This document shows positions 53,656-63,423 of a DNA stretch of 64,000 bases, one piece after another. A program made the translations under genes and the position numbers. This DNA comes from Reddybacter sp041622675. GTDB taxonomy: Bacteria; Pseudomonadota; Gammaproteobacteria; Pseudomonadales; Porticoccaceae. The stretch is taken from NCBI GenBank assembly GCA_041622675.1, contig JBFJYH010000002.1:1-64000 (forward strand), written 5' to 3'. Under the pieces are notes generated by a model. The model was given only the letters and a program-made list of their open reading frames with translations, had not been told where the DNA came from and made no database searches. Position 1 is the first letter of the stretch. Every line of letters starts with the position of its first letter.

Positions 53656-54738
53656 TTATTCGGCCAACGCCGCCAGTTGTTCGGTCTGGTATTCCGCAAT
53701 TAAAGGCTGAATAACCTGCCCCAAATCACCTTGCATAATTTCGTCAATTTTATACAACGTCAGATTAATGCGGTGATCTGTCACGCGACCCTGGGGAAAA
53801 TTATAGGTGCGAATTCGCTCAGAGCGATCGCCACTGCCGACCAGGCTACGGCGCAAATCTGATTCTTCCTGGGATTGTTGCTGTTGCATGCCATCCATAA
53901 TGCGAGCCTGTAACAGGGACATGGCCCGCGCTTTGTTCTTGTGCTGAGAGCGTTCATCCTGACATTCAACCACGATGCCGGTCGGCAGGTGGGTTAAGCG
54001 AATAGCCGAATCCGTTTTGTTGACGTGCTGACCACCCGCGCCCGAGGCCCGAAAGGTGTCGACGCGCAGGTCAGCTTTATTAATTTCCACCGCTTCAACT
54101 TCATCGGCCTCTGGCAAAATAGCCACGGTGCAAGCCGAGGTATGCACACGGCCCTGGGATTCTGTCTCGGGTACGCGCTGCACGCGATGAGCCCCCGACT
54201 CAAATTTAAATTGCGAAAACACATCCTTGCCGATAATGCGCACAATCACTTCTTTATAACCACCGTGATCACCGTGACGTTCGCTGACGATCTCTACCTT
54301 CCAGCCCTGGGACTCCGCATAGCGTGAATACATGCGGTACAAATCACCGGAAAATATCGCCGCTTCATCACCACCGGTGCCGGCTCGGATTTCAAGAAAT
54401 ACATTGTGTTTATCGTTGGGGTCTTTCGGCAACAGAAGCGTTTGCAACTCTTTCTCTAAACCCGCCAGTTCTGTCTCACCCGTGCGCATTTCCTCTTGCG
54501 CCAGCTCACGCATATCAGGGTCGCTGTCTTTGAGCATGGATCGAGCCTCATCAATGCCCTCAGATACCTGCATAAACTGCTGATAGGCCTTGCTCACCGG
54601 CTCCAGCTCGGCGTATTCCATTGACAGACCGCGAAAACGGTTTTGATCACCAATCACTTGCGCGTCACTCAGCAAGTGACCGACCTCGTCAAAACGCTCG
54701 ACAAGACGATCCAGTTTTTCTAATAGCGAAGCTTTCAT
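53656..54738 (-). CDS. prfA: Peptide chain release factor 1
   Basis: 360 aa. Terminates translation at UAA and UAG. GGQ is at 235-237 (GAGGQHVNKTDS) and the PxT anticodon-like tripeptide is PET in VPETESQGRVH. Start ATG overlaps the hemA stop by 4 nt (ATGA) at 54735-54738, so expression is coupled. Length equals E. coli RF1. Confidence 0.97.
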   Translation of the reverse strand: MKASLLEKLDRLVERFDEVGHLLSDAQVIGDQNRFRGLSMEYAELEPVSKAYQQFMQVSEGIDEARSMLKDSDPDMRELAQEEMRTGETELAGLEKELQTLLLPKDPNDKHNVFLEIRAGTGGDEAAIFSGDLYRMYSRYAESQGWKVEIVSERHGDHGGYKEVIVRIIGKDVFSQFKFESGAHRVQRVPETESQGRVHTSACTVAILPEADEVEAVEINKADLRVDTFRASGAGGQHVNKTDSAIRLTHLPTGIVVECQDERSQHKNKARAMSLLQARIMDGMQQQQSQEESDLRRSLVGSGDRSERIRTYNFPQGRVTDHRINLTLYKIDEIMQGDLGQVIQPLIAEYQTEQLAALAE

Positions 54739-56084
54739 GGTTCGTCCCTTTTTTTAACATCTGCATGAACGACATTCGCGCCTTGCTCTTGTCGGTCATA
54801 CCGTGGCTGACTGTCAGCGGGCGCGCTTTCACCCAGTGCCGGCAAATCAAATAAATCGTGAGCCCAGCGAACATAGTCGCCATCACCTTGCTCACCCGCC
54901 CTCTTCAGACGCGTCGTGGGCACATGTAAAAACTTATTCGTGAGGCCATGGGCCAATTGGCGCAGCACCTGTTCCGCTGCCTGGCCCTGGGCAATCGATG
55001 ACAGAGCTTTGTCGAGTTCCACATCGCGCAACGCGGCGAAGTTGTCGCGAAAGGCGCGAATCGTACCCACCGCTTGCTGGCCGCGCAATTGGTTTTGCCA
55101 GTTAATCACACCCTGTTGAATAAAGGCCTCGGCCTGTCCAGCGGCATCTTCACGGTGACGCAAATTGGCTTCGATCACTTCTTTTAAATCATCAACGGTG
55201 TACAAATAGACGTCATCGAGCTGGGCAACCTGAGGCTCAATATCGCGAGGCACCGCAATGTCGACCATAAATATTGGCCGGTGTTTACGCCGCTTTAACG
55301 CCGACTCCACCGCGCCCTTGCCCAAAATCGGTAACTGGCTGGCGGTCGAGGAAATAACAATATCTGCTTGATGCAAGTGGGCGGGGATATCCGATAGCAA
55401 AATCGCCTCAGCAGAAAATTGCTCTGCCATTTCCTGGGCTCGAGCCAAGGTGCGATTGGCCACCACAATATCGCCGACCCCCTGTTCACGCAGATGCCGG
55501 GCCAATAACTCGACCGTTTCTCCCGCGCCAATCAATAACGCACTGACTTCTCGCATCGAGCTAAAAATGCGTTGCGCTAAACTGACAGCGGCATACGCCA
55601 CCGACACTGGGTTTTGGCCAATTGCCGTTTCACTGCGCACTCGCTTAGCAGTGGCAAATACATCCTGAAACACCTGAGACAAAAGTCCACCGGCGGTGCC
55701 CGCTTTTTGAGCGACCGCATAACTAGATTTCATTTGGCCAAGAATTTGTGGCTCACCCAGCACCATGGAGTCGAGGCCACTAGCAACTTTCATCATGTGT
55801 TCCACGGCTTTATCATTCTTCAGCACGTAACAACTACTATCCAGCGCATTCGCAGGCAAATCATGGTGTGCCACCAACCAGGACAATAACGCGTCGGAGT
55901 CAACATTACCGCAGGCGTAAAGCTCGGTACGATTACAGGTCGAGAGTACCGCCAAACTGTCTGCGCCACTGGCCTCACGCCCCTGCTGCAGGCTTAGAAC
56001 CATTTCATCAGGCGCAAAGGCAACCCGCTCACGAACATCGAGGCTTGCTGTGCGGTGGTTGATTCCTAGGGCAATCAGGGGCAT
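54735..56084 (-). CDS. hemA: Glutamyl-tRNA reductase
   Basis: 449 aa. Reduces glutamyl-tRNA to glutamate-1-semialdehyde, the first step of tetrapyrrole synthesis. The nucleophile Cys50 (STCNRTELYA), NHRTASLDVRERV at the start and the NADPH fold (LLIGAGETVELLARHL) are intact. Divergent from the TPR gene. The last 60 residues are long and low in complexity (SAPADSQPRYDRQEQGA), a variable tail. Confidence 0.96.
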   Translation of the reverse strand: MPLIALGINHRTASLDVRERVAFAPDEMVLSLQQGREASGADSLAVLSTCNRTELYACGNVDSDALLSWLVAHHDLPANALDSSCYVLKNDKAVEHMMKVASGLDSMVLGEPQILGQMKSSYAVAQKAGTAGGLLSQVFQDVFATAKRVRSETAIGQNPVSVAYAAVSLAQRIFSSMREVSALLIGAGETVELLARHLREQGVGDIVVANRTLARAQEMAEQFSAEAILLSDIPAHLHQADIVISSTASQLPILGKGAVESALKRRKHRPIFMVDIAVPRDIEPQVAQLDDVYLYTVDDLKEVIEANLRHREDAAGQAEAFIQQGVINWQNQLRGQQAVGTIRAFRDNFAALRDVELDKALSSIAQGQAAEQVLRQLAHGLTNKFLHVPTTRLKRAGEQGDGDYVRWAHDLFDLPALGESAPADSQPRYDRQEQGANVVHADVKKRDEP

Positions 56085-56194
56085 AAAGGGCCAATATGGA
56101 TATGTTTCACAATCGCAACCATGAACTTAAGGTCTCATAGTTGTCACAATTATACTTACTACTCGCTAAGGCAACAGCCCGGAATCACTTAACT

Positions 56195-57985
56195 ATGCTC
56201 GACAAGCCTCAACTTATCGCCAAACAAGGACTCGCGAGGCTGCGCCTGCAGGCTCTACTATCGACCGGTATTCTCTTGCTAGTGACGGCCTGCACTTCAC
56301 CCCAGCTCCAGAAAAATACTGACAATTCAGTCGCGACGACCGTTTCAAGTGCCGACACAACAACCAACTCCGTGTCACTGGAGCGCGATTATCCCGTTCG
56401 CCCCTTCCCAACACAAACTTTTTACGAGTTACTTGTCGCCGAGGTCGCTGGCACCCGTGGGCAGCTGGACTTCGCGCTTGAAACCTATCGCAATCAAGCT
56501 CGTATCACCCGTGACCCCGGAGTGATTGCCAGAGCAGTGAGTACGGCCTCGTATCAACAAGACAATGAGGCATTACAAGAGCTGGGCATTTTATGGGCCG
56601 AAGTTGAACCAAATAACTTACAGGCCCGCAATATGGCCTTTTATTCCCAGGCGCGACAGGCCCATTTCGACCTCGCCTTTGAGCACGCAGAATATTTACT
56701 CAGCCATAATAATGGTAAATACTTGGTTCTACTGCCCAGCTATACCGCCGAACTCGATGAAGCCCATCGCCTACTGCTGCTTGAGCAATATATTGGCGCT
56801 GAGCAGAACCACCCAAGCAACCGTGATCTTTTACTCGGTAAAACCCTCTTACTCGCACAACTTGCTCGTATCGACGACGCTCTAAGCACGGCACAAAAAA
56901 TCCTTAACAAACACCCTGACGATGAGCCCGCCCGACTCGTCGCGGCACAAATTCAGCATAAAGACAGGCGTTACAAGGCTGCGATTACCGAGCTAGAAAA
57001 AGGGCTCCAACACTCGCCAAGGAGCCAACAATTGCAATTGCAATTAATTCGTTTTGTGGCAGCCAACGACCTTCCTCTGGCCATTAAAAAAATGATCAGC
57101 CTGGCCGCACAAGAGCCGGACAATCACAAATTCAAGCTCGCACTGGCTCTCCTTCACCGTGAAAATAATGATTCCGCACCAGCCAAAGTCATTTACAACA
57201 AACTCATCGATAGCGGCCACATGAACTCAGAGGCTCACTACCAGCTCGCTATCATGGCCGAGCAAAACCAAGATTTTGATACAGCGCTGCAACACTACCG
57301 AAGTGTCACCAACAACGACCTTTTCTTAGAGGCAACCGTGCGCATTGCTCACATACTGGCCAGCCGCGACCAACTGAACGATGCGCGACTTTATCTACAT
57401 GAATTGCGCCTCGACAATCCCGACCATGCCAGTGCCTTTTACCAGATCGAGAGCCAACTGCTAATTCAGCAGCAAAATCACCACGGCGCCCAAGCACTAC
57501 TCGACGAAGGGCTTGCCGAGAACCCAGATGATATTGAGCTGCTGTATACTCGCTCGCTGGTTAACGAAAAACTTGGCGACCTCACTGCTACCGAAAAAGA
57601 CCTGCGCGCCATCCTTGAACGCGACTCCAATAACGCCTCGGCCCTTAACGCTCTCGGTTACACACTGGCCAATCGCACCGACCGTTACGATGAAGCCCTC
57701 CAGCTAATTCAACGAGCGCGCGCCATTAAACCCAATGATCCTGCCATCCTCGACAGCCTAGGCTGGGTATTATTTAAACGCGGCGAATACGACGCCGCCC
57801 TGAGCCACCTGCGCACCGCAATGGCGACGATGCCGGACCCTGAAGTCGCCGCTCACCTAGGGGAAGTCTTGTGGATGACGGGTGCAAAGGACGAAGCGCG
57901 CTCCATTTGGCAGAATGCGATGAAAAACAACCCTGACAGTGAGTTTTTGCTCAAAACACTGCAGCGGCTAGATGTCCAACTTTGA
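56195..57985 (+). CDS. TPR repeat lipoprotein
   Basis: 596 aa from the ATG at 56195 (GGAA upstream); TTG 56141 is possible. Lipobox LLVTAC (Cys about residue 33) predicts an exported lipoprotein. At least ten TPR units follow, in a pattern like EALQLIQRARAIKPNDPAILDSLGW. Gene context beside lolB suggests a surface-related role (similar proteins lie next to lolB in pseudomonads). Partner unknown. Confidence 0.85.
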   Translation: MLDKPQLIAKQGLARLRLQALLSTGILLLVTACTSPQLQKNTDNSVATTVSSADTTTNSVSLERDYPVRPFPTQTFYELLVAEVAGTRGQLDFALETYRNQARITRDPGVIARAVSTASYQQDNEALQELGILWAEVEPNNLQARNMAFYSQARQAHFDLAFEHAEYLLSHNNGKYLVLLPSYTAELDEAHRLLLLEQYIGAEQNHPSNRDLLLGKTLLLAQLARIDDALSTAQKILNKHPDDEPARLVAAQIQHKDRRYKAAITELEKGLQHSPRSQQLQLQLIRFVAANDLPLAIKKMISLAAQEPDNHKFKLALALLHRENNDSAPAKVIYNKLIDSGHMNSEAHYQLAIMAEQNQDFDTALQHYRSVTNNDLFLEATVRIAHILASRDQLNDARLYLHELRLDNPDHASAFYQIESQLLIQQQNHHGAQALLDEGLAENPDDIELLYTRSLVNEKLGDLTATEKDLRAILERDSNNASALNALGYTLANRTDRYDEALQLIQRARAIKPNDPAILDSLGWVLFKRGEYDAALSHLRTAMATMPDPEVAAHLGEVLWMTGAKDEARSIWQNAMKNNPDSEFLLKTLQRLDVQL

Positions 57986-58034
57986 ATGCTATGCTTTAGT
58001 CTAACCCGCTCTGAATAGTCAGCACCGATCTTCA

Positions 58035-58697
58035 ATGTCCCCCTCACTTCCGCCGCCCCGTCCAACACCCAGCTGCGCGCGCTCTTTACCAGCGTGGGGC
58101 TACATCGCTCTACTTAGCCTGTTAATCAGTGCCTGTACTCCACTGCAAAAACAAACAGAGCCGTCTACCCCACCCCCATCGTGGCCAGCACACCGAATGG
58201 CCATGCAGACCATTGACAACTGGCAAATAAAAGGCAAGCTTGCCTATCGCAACGACACAGACTCGGGCAGCGTTTGGTTTGATTGGCGCCAGCACGGCGA
58301 CGAATTCACGATTCATTTAAGTGGCCCTTTTGGTGTCGGCACCGTGACAATCAGAGGCAACGCACAGACAATCATCCTCAGCCAACCGGGAGAGGCCGAT
58401 ATAAGCTCCCACTCTTCGAGCGCTTTAACCCAACGACTCTTTGGCTGGCAACTTCCCGTTGAGCAAATACGCTACTGGGTCAGAGGCATTCCCTCCAGCT
58501 CATCAACGGCCCTTATAAAAACATTCAACAGTGAAGGCTTGCTCGACAAGCTGCAAGAAGATAACTGGAAGCTAACTTTCAGCCGCTATCAGACTGGGCC
58601 CTACGGCCCATTACCAGGTAAAATCAAGGGTCTTAGCCAACAACTGACTTTTACCCTGCTATTGAAGGAATGGTCTTTTCAAGGACACAAGCCGTGA
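58035..58697 (+). CDS. lolB: Outer membrane lipoprotein LolB
   Basis: 220 aa. Receives lipoproteins from LolA and inserts them in the outer membrane. Lipobox LISACTPL (Cys about 34) and a beta-barrel half with WQIKGKLAYRND, FTIHLSGPFG and YWVRGIPSS typical of LolB. Its start lies 49 bp after the TPR gene and its product precedes ispE, the standard arrangement. Confidence 0.95.
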   Translation: MSPSLPPPRPTPSCARSLPAWGYIALLSLLISACTPLQKQTEPSTPPPSWPAHRMAMQTIDNWQIKGKLAYRNDTDSGSVWFDWRQHGDEFTIHLSGPFGVGTVTIRGNAQTIILSQPGEADISSHSSSALTQRLFGWQLPVEQIRYWVRGIPSSSSTALIKTFNSEGLLDKLQEDNWKLTFSRYQTGPYGPLPGKIKGLSQQLTFTLLLKEWSFQGHKP

Positions 58698-58819
58698 CAG
58701 TGTGTATTAAATTTAAGACCCTTGACTCCAAGCACTTCAGACTTGGAGATTGAACTTCAGAGACGCCAAAAAGTCAGGTTCGTTACACTCAAGCCACCCA
58801 CCGGATAAACAAGCCAACC

Positions 58820-59680
58820 GTGATACCAGACCACATTAGCCTACCAGCACCGGCGAAAATCAATCTTTTTTTGCATATCACCGGACGCCGCCCCGACGGT
58901 TACCACCAGCTGCAAACTCTGTTTCAATTACTCGACTACGGGGACCAACTAGATTTCTATCGCCGCGATGATACGACGCTTACGCTTAGCCCGACCCACC
59001 CGGCAATCGCTACAAAAGATAATCTTGTCTATCGTGCGGCCAAAGCGCTACAGCATTTAGCTTTGCAAAAAAAACCTCAGCACCCGTGCGGTGCCGATAT
59101 TCAGTTAACCAAACGCCTACCTCTCGGCGGGGGGCTTGGAGGGGGAAGCAGCGATGCAGCAAGCACCTTAATAGGCCTCAATCAGCTGTGGCAGCTGGGT
59201 TTTAGCCGTGAACAACTCGCCGCCATTGGCCTTAAGCTGGGCGCCGATGTGCCCGTTTTCATCCACGGTCGCACGGCCTGGGCCGAAGGTATCGGCGAAA
59301 TTTTAACCCCTGTCGACATGGTAGATTGCTGGTATCTCGTTCTCGCACCCACCATTGAGGTCTCAACCGCGACAATATTCTCACACCAACAATTGACAAG
59401 GGACGCACGCGCTATCACAATACGCGCCTTTCTCGAGCAGGGTGGCAGAAATGCTTGCCAACCCATAGCGGAAAAGCTCTACCCTGAGGTAAAAACAGCT
59501 CGACAATGGCTGGAGCAATACGCAAATGTTCGAATGACCGGCACCGGTGCCTGTATTTTTGCCTCCTTTGGAGACGAAGCTCAAGCACGCCAGGTACTGG
59601 TCGATGTTCCGCAACGATGGCAGGCGTTTGTCGCCCGGGGAGTTAACCACTCTCCAGCCTATCCAAGCGATTCATTGTGA
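58820..59680 (+). CDS. ispE: 4-diphosphocytidyl-2-C-methyl-D-erythritol kinase
   Basis: 286 aa, GTG start. GHMP kinase of the MEP isoprenoid pathway. SLPAPAKINLFLHITGRRPDGYHQL opens the protein; the ATP loop is PLGGGLGGGSSDAAS; GADVPVFIHG and a final MTGTGACIF complete the family. Follows lolB, followed by tRNA-Gln. Confidence 0.96.
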   Translation: MIPDHISLPAPAKINLFLHITGRRPDGYHQLQTLFQLLDYGDQLDFYRRDDTTLTLSPTHPAIATKDNLVYRAAKALQHLALQKKPQHPCGADIQLTKRLPLGGGLGGGSSDAASTLIGLNQLWQLGFSREQLAAIGLKLGADVPVFIHGRTAWAEGIGEILTPVDMVDCWYLVLAPTIEVSTATIFSHQQLTRDARAITIRAFLEQGGRNACQPIAEKLYPEVKTARQWLEQYANVRMTGTGACIFASFGDEAQARQVLVDVPQRWQAFVARGVNHSPAYPSDSL

Positions 59681-59701
59681 AATAGTTAAAACAAGCTTTA
59701 T

Positions 59702-59777
59702 TGGGGCGTGGCCAAGTGGTTAAGGCAACGGGTTTTGATCCCGTCACTCGGAGGTTCGAATCCTCCCGCCCCAGCCA
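59702..59777 (+). tRNA. tRNA-Gln (anticodon TTG)
   Basis: 76 nt with encoded CCA. Acceptor TGGGGCG pairs with CGCCCCA; the anticodon stem ACGGG/CCCGT encloses TTTTGAT with anticodon TTG; TTCGAAT marks the T-loop. The position between ispE and prs matches the gammaproteobacterial pattern. Confidence 0.97.
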
Positions 59778-59820
59778 TTTCTCCACTCTTCTGCGCCGTT
59801 CGTGATACCAGGATCCCCCC

Positions 59821-60762
59821 ATGCCCAACTTAATGTTGTTCTCAGGAAATTCTAATCCGCAGTTGGCAAAGGAAATCGCCACACATCTCGGCCTCCAGAT
59901 TGGCAACGCTCAGGTTTCGCATTTTTCAGACGGCGAAATCAGCGTACAGATCGACGACAATGTGCGTGGCCGCGACGTCTTTATCATTCAACCAACCTGT
60001 GCGCCGACCAATAAAAACTTGATGGAACTGATTTTTATTGTCGATGCCATGCGCCGCTCTTCAGCAGGCCGCATTACAGCGGTAGTGCCCTACTTCGGCT
60101 ACGCCCGCCAGGACAGACGCGTACGCTCGGCCCGAGTTCCCATCAGCGCCAAAGTCGTCGCCGACATGATCAACAACGTTGGCGTTAATCGCGTATTAAC
60201 TGTCGACCTGCACGCCGAGCAAATTCAGGGGTTTTTCGATTGCGCAGTGGATAATGTCTACGGCTCGCCTGTATTGCTCGACGATATCGAAAAGCAAAAT
60301 TACGAAGACCTGCTCGTGGTGTCTCCCGATATCGGCGGCGTTGTGCGCGCCCGGGCCATTGCAAAACAACTCAATACCGATTTGGCTATTATCGACAAAC
60401 GTCGACCCGAGGCCAACCAGGCTCAGGTCATGAATATTATCGGTGACGTTGCCGACCGCACCTGTTTGCTGGTTGACGATATTGTCGATACCGCAGGCAC
60501 CTTGTGTAAAGCTGCAGATGCCCTCAAAGAACAGGGCGCCAAACACGTCGTTGCCTATTGCACCCACCCGGTGTTGTCCGGCAAGGCGACAGAAAACATA
60601 CAGAACTCCCAGCTCGACAGCTTGGTGGTCACCAACAGCATTCCCCTGACTGCGGAAGCTAGCGCCTGTAAGCAAATACGCCAGCTGTCATTGGGCCATA
60701 TGCTGGCCGAGGCCATTCGCCGGGTCAGCAACGAAGAATCCATCAGCGCAATGTTTGACTAA
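59821..60762 (+). CDS. prs: Ribose-phosphate pyrophosphokinase
   Basis: 313 aa. Makes PRPP for nucleotides, histidine and tryptophan. Motifs: RPTCAPTNKNLMELIF region, PYFGYARQDRR, SPDIGGVVRARAIAKQL and the PRPP loop LLVDDIVDTAGT. Length and motifs equal other bacterial Prs. Following it are rplY and pth. Confidence 0.97.
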   Translation: MPNLMLFSGNSNPQLAKEIATHLGLQIGNAQVSHFSDGEISVQIDDNVRGRDVFIIQPTCAPTNKNLMELIFIVDAMRRSSAGRITAVVPYFGYARQDRRVRSARVPISAKVVADMINNVGVNRVLTVDLHAEQIQGFFDCAVDNVYGSPVLLDDIEKQNYEDLLVVSPDIGGVVRARAIAKQLNTDLAIIDKRRPEANQAQVMNIIGDVADRTCLLVDDIVDTAGTLCKAADALKEQGAKHVVAYCTHPVLSGKATENIQNSQLDSLVVTNSIPLTAEASACKQIRQLSLGHMLAEAIRRVSNEESISAMFD

Positions 60763-60824
60763 ACACTAAGTCAATTTTGCACGGATACCTCCCCACCACA
60801 TTTGTCGGCGGGGTTTAACCTCAT

Positions 60825-60857
60825 CCGCTATAACCTGGGTCGCAACAGCTATAGCGG
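60825..60857. repeat. Inverted repeat in the rplY leader
   Basis: CCGCTATA (60825-60832) and TATAGCGG (60850-60857) pair around 17 nt, about 12 nt before the rplY ribosome site AGGAG. Possible leader structure for rplY control. Confidence 0.5.
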
Positions 60858-60882
60858 TACAACAACATAGGAGTAAAGGCAA

Positions 60883-61533
60883 ATGGTCGATTTCGCCCTC
60901 AATGCCAAGGTCCGTAGCGATATAGGGAAAGGTGCGAGCCGCCGCCTACGTCGCTTGGACAACCAAGTACCCGCCATTATTTATGGCTTGGACAAAACGC
61001 CTGAGAATATTTCTCTGGCCAGCAACGAGCTGAGCCACGCCCTGGAGAATGAAGCCTTTTATTCTCACATCATTGAGCTGGACGTGGACAACAACAAGCA
61101 GAACGTAATTCTTAAAGACGTGCAGCGCCACCCGGCAAAAGTAGAAATACTGCACGTTGATTTTCTGCGTGTCGATCTCACACAAAAGCTCACTATTCGC
61201 GTGCCTCTGCACTTCATTAATGAAGAAGAGTGTCACGGCGTTAAAATGGAAGGCGGTCAAATTTCTCACAGCACGAACGAGTTGGAAGTTGAATGCCTGC
61301 CTGGAGACATACCCGAGTACATCGAAGTCGACATGGCCGCAATCACGCTCGGTCAGACTCTGCACATCTCAGATGTTAACTTGCCCGAGGGTGTTACCAG
61401 TGTTGCCCTGTCTCACGGTGAAGATCACGATCTACCTGTCGCTGCAGTCAACAAGTCTAAAGCTATCGAAGAAACCACTGAAGACGATTCTGCTGACGCT
61501 GCTGACGAAGAAGCCGGCGAGGAAGACGCCTAA
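60883..61533 (+). CDS. rplY: 50S ribosomal protein L25 (CTC type)
   Basis: 216 aa, about double the 94 aa of E. coli. N-terminal L25 domain (FALNAKVRSDIGKGASRRLRR...) binding 5S rRNA, a TL5-type beta domain, and an acidic tail (EETTEDDSADAADEEAGEEDA). AGGAG precedes the ATG. The long form with stress (CTC) relatives is common in marine gammaproteobacteria. Confidence 0.96.
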   Translation: MVDFALNAKVRSDIGKGASRRLRRLDNQVPAIIYGLDKTPENISLASNELSHALENEAFYSHIIELDVDNNKQNVILKDVQRHPAKVEILHVDFLRVDLTQKLTIRVPLHFINEEECHGVKMEGGQISHSTNELEVECLPGDIPEYIEVDMAAITLGQTLHISDVNLPEGVTSVALSHGEDHDLPVAAVNKSKAIEETTEDDSADAADEEAGEEDA

Positions 61534-61569
61534 AGGGCTCGCTCACTTTTCGTTTGCAAGGCCCTAGCA

Positions 61570-62151
61570 TTGGATACGGCAGTGAGGCTCGTGGTAGGAC
61601 TGGGTAATCCCGGCCCCCAATACGCGCACACCCGTCACAATGCTGGGGCCGACTTTGTTACCACTCTGGCCGAACACCACGGCACCCGTTTCAAAAAGGA
61701 CAATAAATTTTCCGGCGAAACGGCACGAATTACCTTGAACGGGCAAGACATCCGCCTTCTATTACCGTCGACTTACATGAATCTCAGCGGTCAAGCCGTC
61801 GGGCCGATGGCCAAGTTTTATAACATCCCCCCCGAGGCCATACTCGTCGCTCACGACGAGCTCGATATCGAACCCGGCAAAGCCCGTCTCAAAATTGGCG
61901 GCGGTCACGGCGGCCACAATGGCCTGAAAGACATTATCAAAGCCTTGGGCAACAACAAAAATTTTGCCCGTCTGCGTATTGGCGTCGGTCACCCCGGTCA
62001 CGCTAGCGAGGTGGTTAACTATGTCCTGCGTCGCGCACCACAGTCCGAGCAACAATTAATCGAAGATAGCATTAACGACGCCCTCAAGATCGTACCAGCG
62101 CTCGCCGAGGGGCTGTGGAACAAGGCGATGAAAGCCCTGCACACAAAATAA
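61570..62151 (+). CDS. pth: Peptidyl-tRNA hydrolase
   Basis: 193 aa starting TTG 61570, with AAGG 8 nt upstream. Frees tRNA from stalled peptidyl-tRNA. VVGLGNPGPQYAHTRHNAGADF holds the catalytic His-Asn, HDELDIEPG the Asp, and HGGHNGLKDI the RNA contact. Usual partner of ychF. Confidence 0.95.
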   Translation: MDTAVRLVVGLGNPGPQYAHTRHNAGADFVTTLAEHHGTRFKKDNKFSGETARITLNGQDIRLLLPSTYMNLSGQAVGPMAKFYNIPPEAILVAHDELDIEPGKARLKIGGGHGGHNGLKDIIKALGNNKNFARLRIGVGHPGHASEVVNYVLRRAPQSEQQLIEDSINDALKIVPALAEGLWNKAMKALHTK

Positions 62152-62240
62152 GCAGACACTCAAACGGGTACATTATTTAACCAATTATTTGCGCGAACCT
62201 AGTAACAGGCGCGCCCATTCAGCAAAGACAGAGGATCACC

Positions 62241-63332
62241 ATGGGTTTCAAATGCGGTATTGTCGGCTTGCCCAATGTGGGTAAATCTACCCTATTTAAC
62301 GCGCTCACCAAGGCCGGTATTGATGCGGAAAACTTTCCCTTCTGTACCATCGAGCCCAACACCGGCGTGGTGCCCGTACCCGACCCGCGCCAGGACGCTC
62401 TCGCCGCCATCGTCAACCCCGAACGCATCCTCCCCACCACCATGGAATTCGTTGATATTGCTGGCCTAGTCGAGGGCGCCTCTAAGGGTGAAGGCCTGGG
62501 CAATCAGTTTTTGGCCAATATTCGTGAAACCGATGCCATCGCCCATGTCGTGCGCTGCTTTGAAGATGAGAATGTCATTCACGTCGCCAATCAAATCAAT
62601 CCTCTAGCCGATATTGAAATCATTAATACCGAGCTCGCACTGGCGGACCTCGATGCCGTGGAAAAAGCCCTGCAAAAAACTGCTCGCGCCGCAAAAGGTA
62701 AAGATAAAGACGCGATTGCTTTGCAGGCAGTGCTGGAGCGCCTGCTGCCCCACCTCAACGAAGCCAAGCCTCTGCGCAGTCTTGCATTAACACAAGATGA
62801 CATTGAAAAACTGGGTGAAGTCAGCCTAATGACACTCAAACCCACCCTGTACATTGCCAACATTGCCGAAGATGGCTTTGAGAACAACCCCCTGCTCACG
62901 GCAGTTGAAGAGCTCGCCGCTACCGAAGGTGCCCAGGTGGTGCCCATTTGCAATAAGCTCGAAGCGGAAATCTCCGAGCTGGACGATGATGATAAAGCCG
63001 AGTTTCTCGCCGACCTGGGTATGGACGAACCCGGCCTCAACCGCGTGATTCGCGCCGGCTACCAACTGCTCGACCTACAAACCTATTTTACCGCCGGTGT
63101 GAAAGAGGTCCGCGCCTGGACCATTCCCGTTGGTGCAACCGCACCTCAGGCCGCTGGCAAGATTCACACTGACTTCGAAAAGGGCTTTATACGCGCCGAA
63201 ATTGTTAGTTATGACGACTTTATCGCCGGCAAGGGCGAGCAGGGCGCCAAAGATGCCGGCAAATGGCGGCTTGAGGGCAAAGATTATATCGTGCAAGATG
63301 GTGATGTGATTCACTTCCGGTTTAATGTGTGA
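62241..63332 (+). CDS. ychF: Redox-regulated ATPase YchF
   Basis: 363 aa. OBG-family P-loop protein that hydrolyses ATP; binds ribosomes and influences catalase. GLPNVGKSTLFNAL (P-loop), DIAGLVEGASKGEG (G3), and NKLEAE (position of NKxD, changed to NKLE as usual in YchF), then a coiled-coil and TGS domain. GAGGATCACC before the ATG is a good ribosome site. Confidence 0.97.
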   Translation: MGFKCGIVGLPNVGKSTLFNALTKAGIDAENFPFCTIEPNTGVVPVPDPRQDALAAIVNPERILPTTMEFVDIAGLVEGASKGEGLGNQFLANIRETDAIAHVVRCFEDENVIHVANQINPLADIEIINTELALADLDAVEKALQKTARAAKGKDKDAIALQAVLERLLPHLNEAKPLRSLALTQDDIEKLGEVSLMTLKPTLYIANIAEDGFENNPLLTAVEELAATEGAQVVPICNKLEAEISELDDDDKAEFLADLGMDEPGLNRVIRAGYQLLDLQTYFTAGVKEVRAWTIPVGATAPQAAGKIHTDFEKGFIRAEIVSYDDFIAGKGEQGAKDAGKWRLEGKDYIVQDGDVIHFRFNV

Positions 63333-63423
63333 GATCTAGCCGCGCGCCCTCAAAAAAACAACCGCAACATCTGGGAACTACCCCCAGAGCTGCAACTCGA
63401 TAAGCACCCCAGCAGTCACTCCA

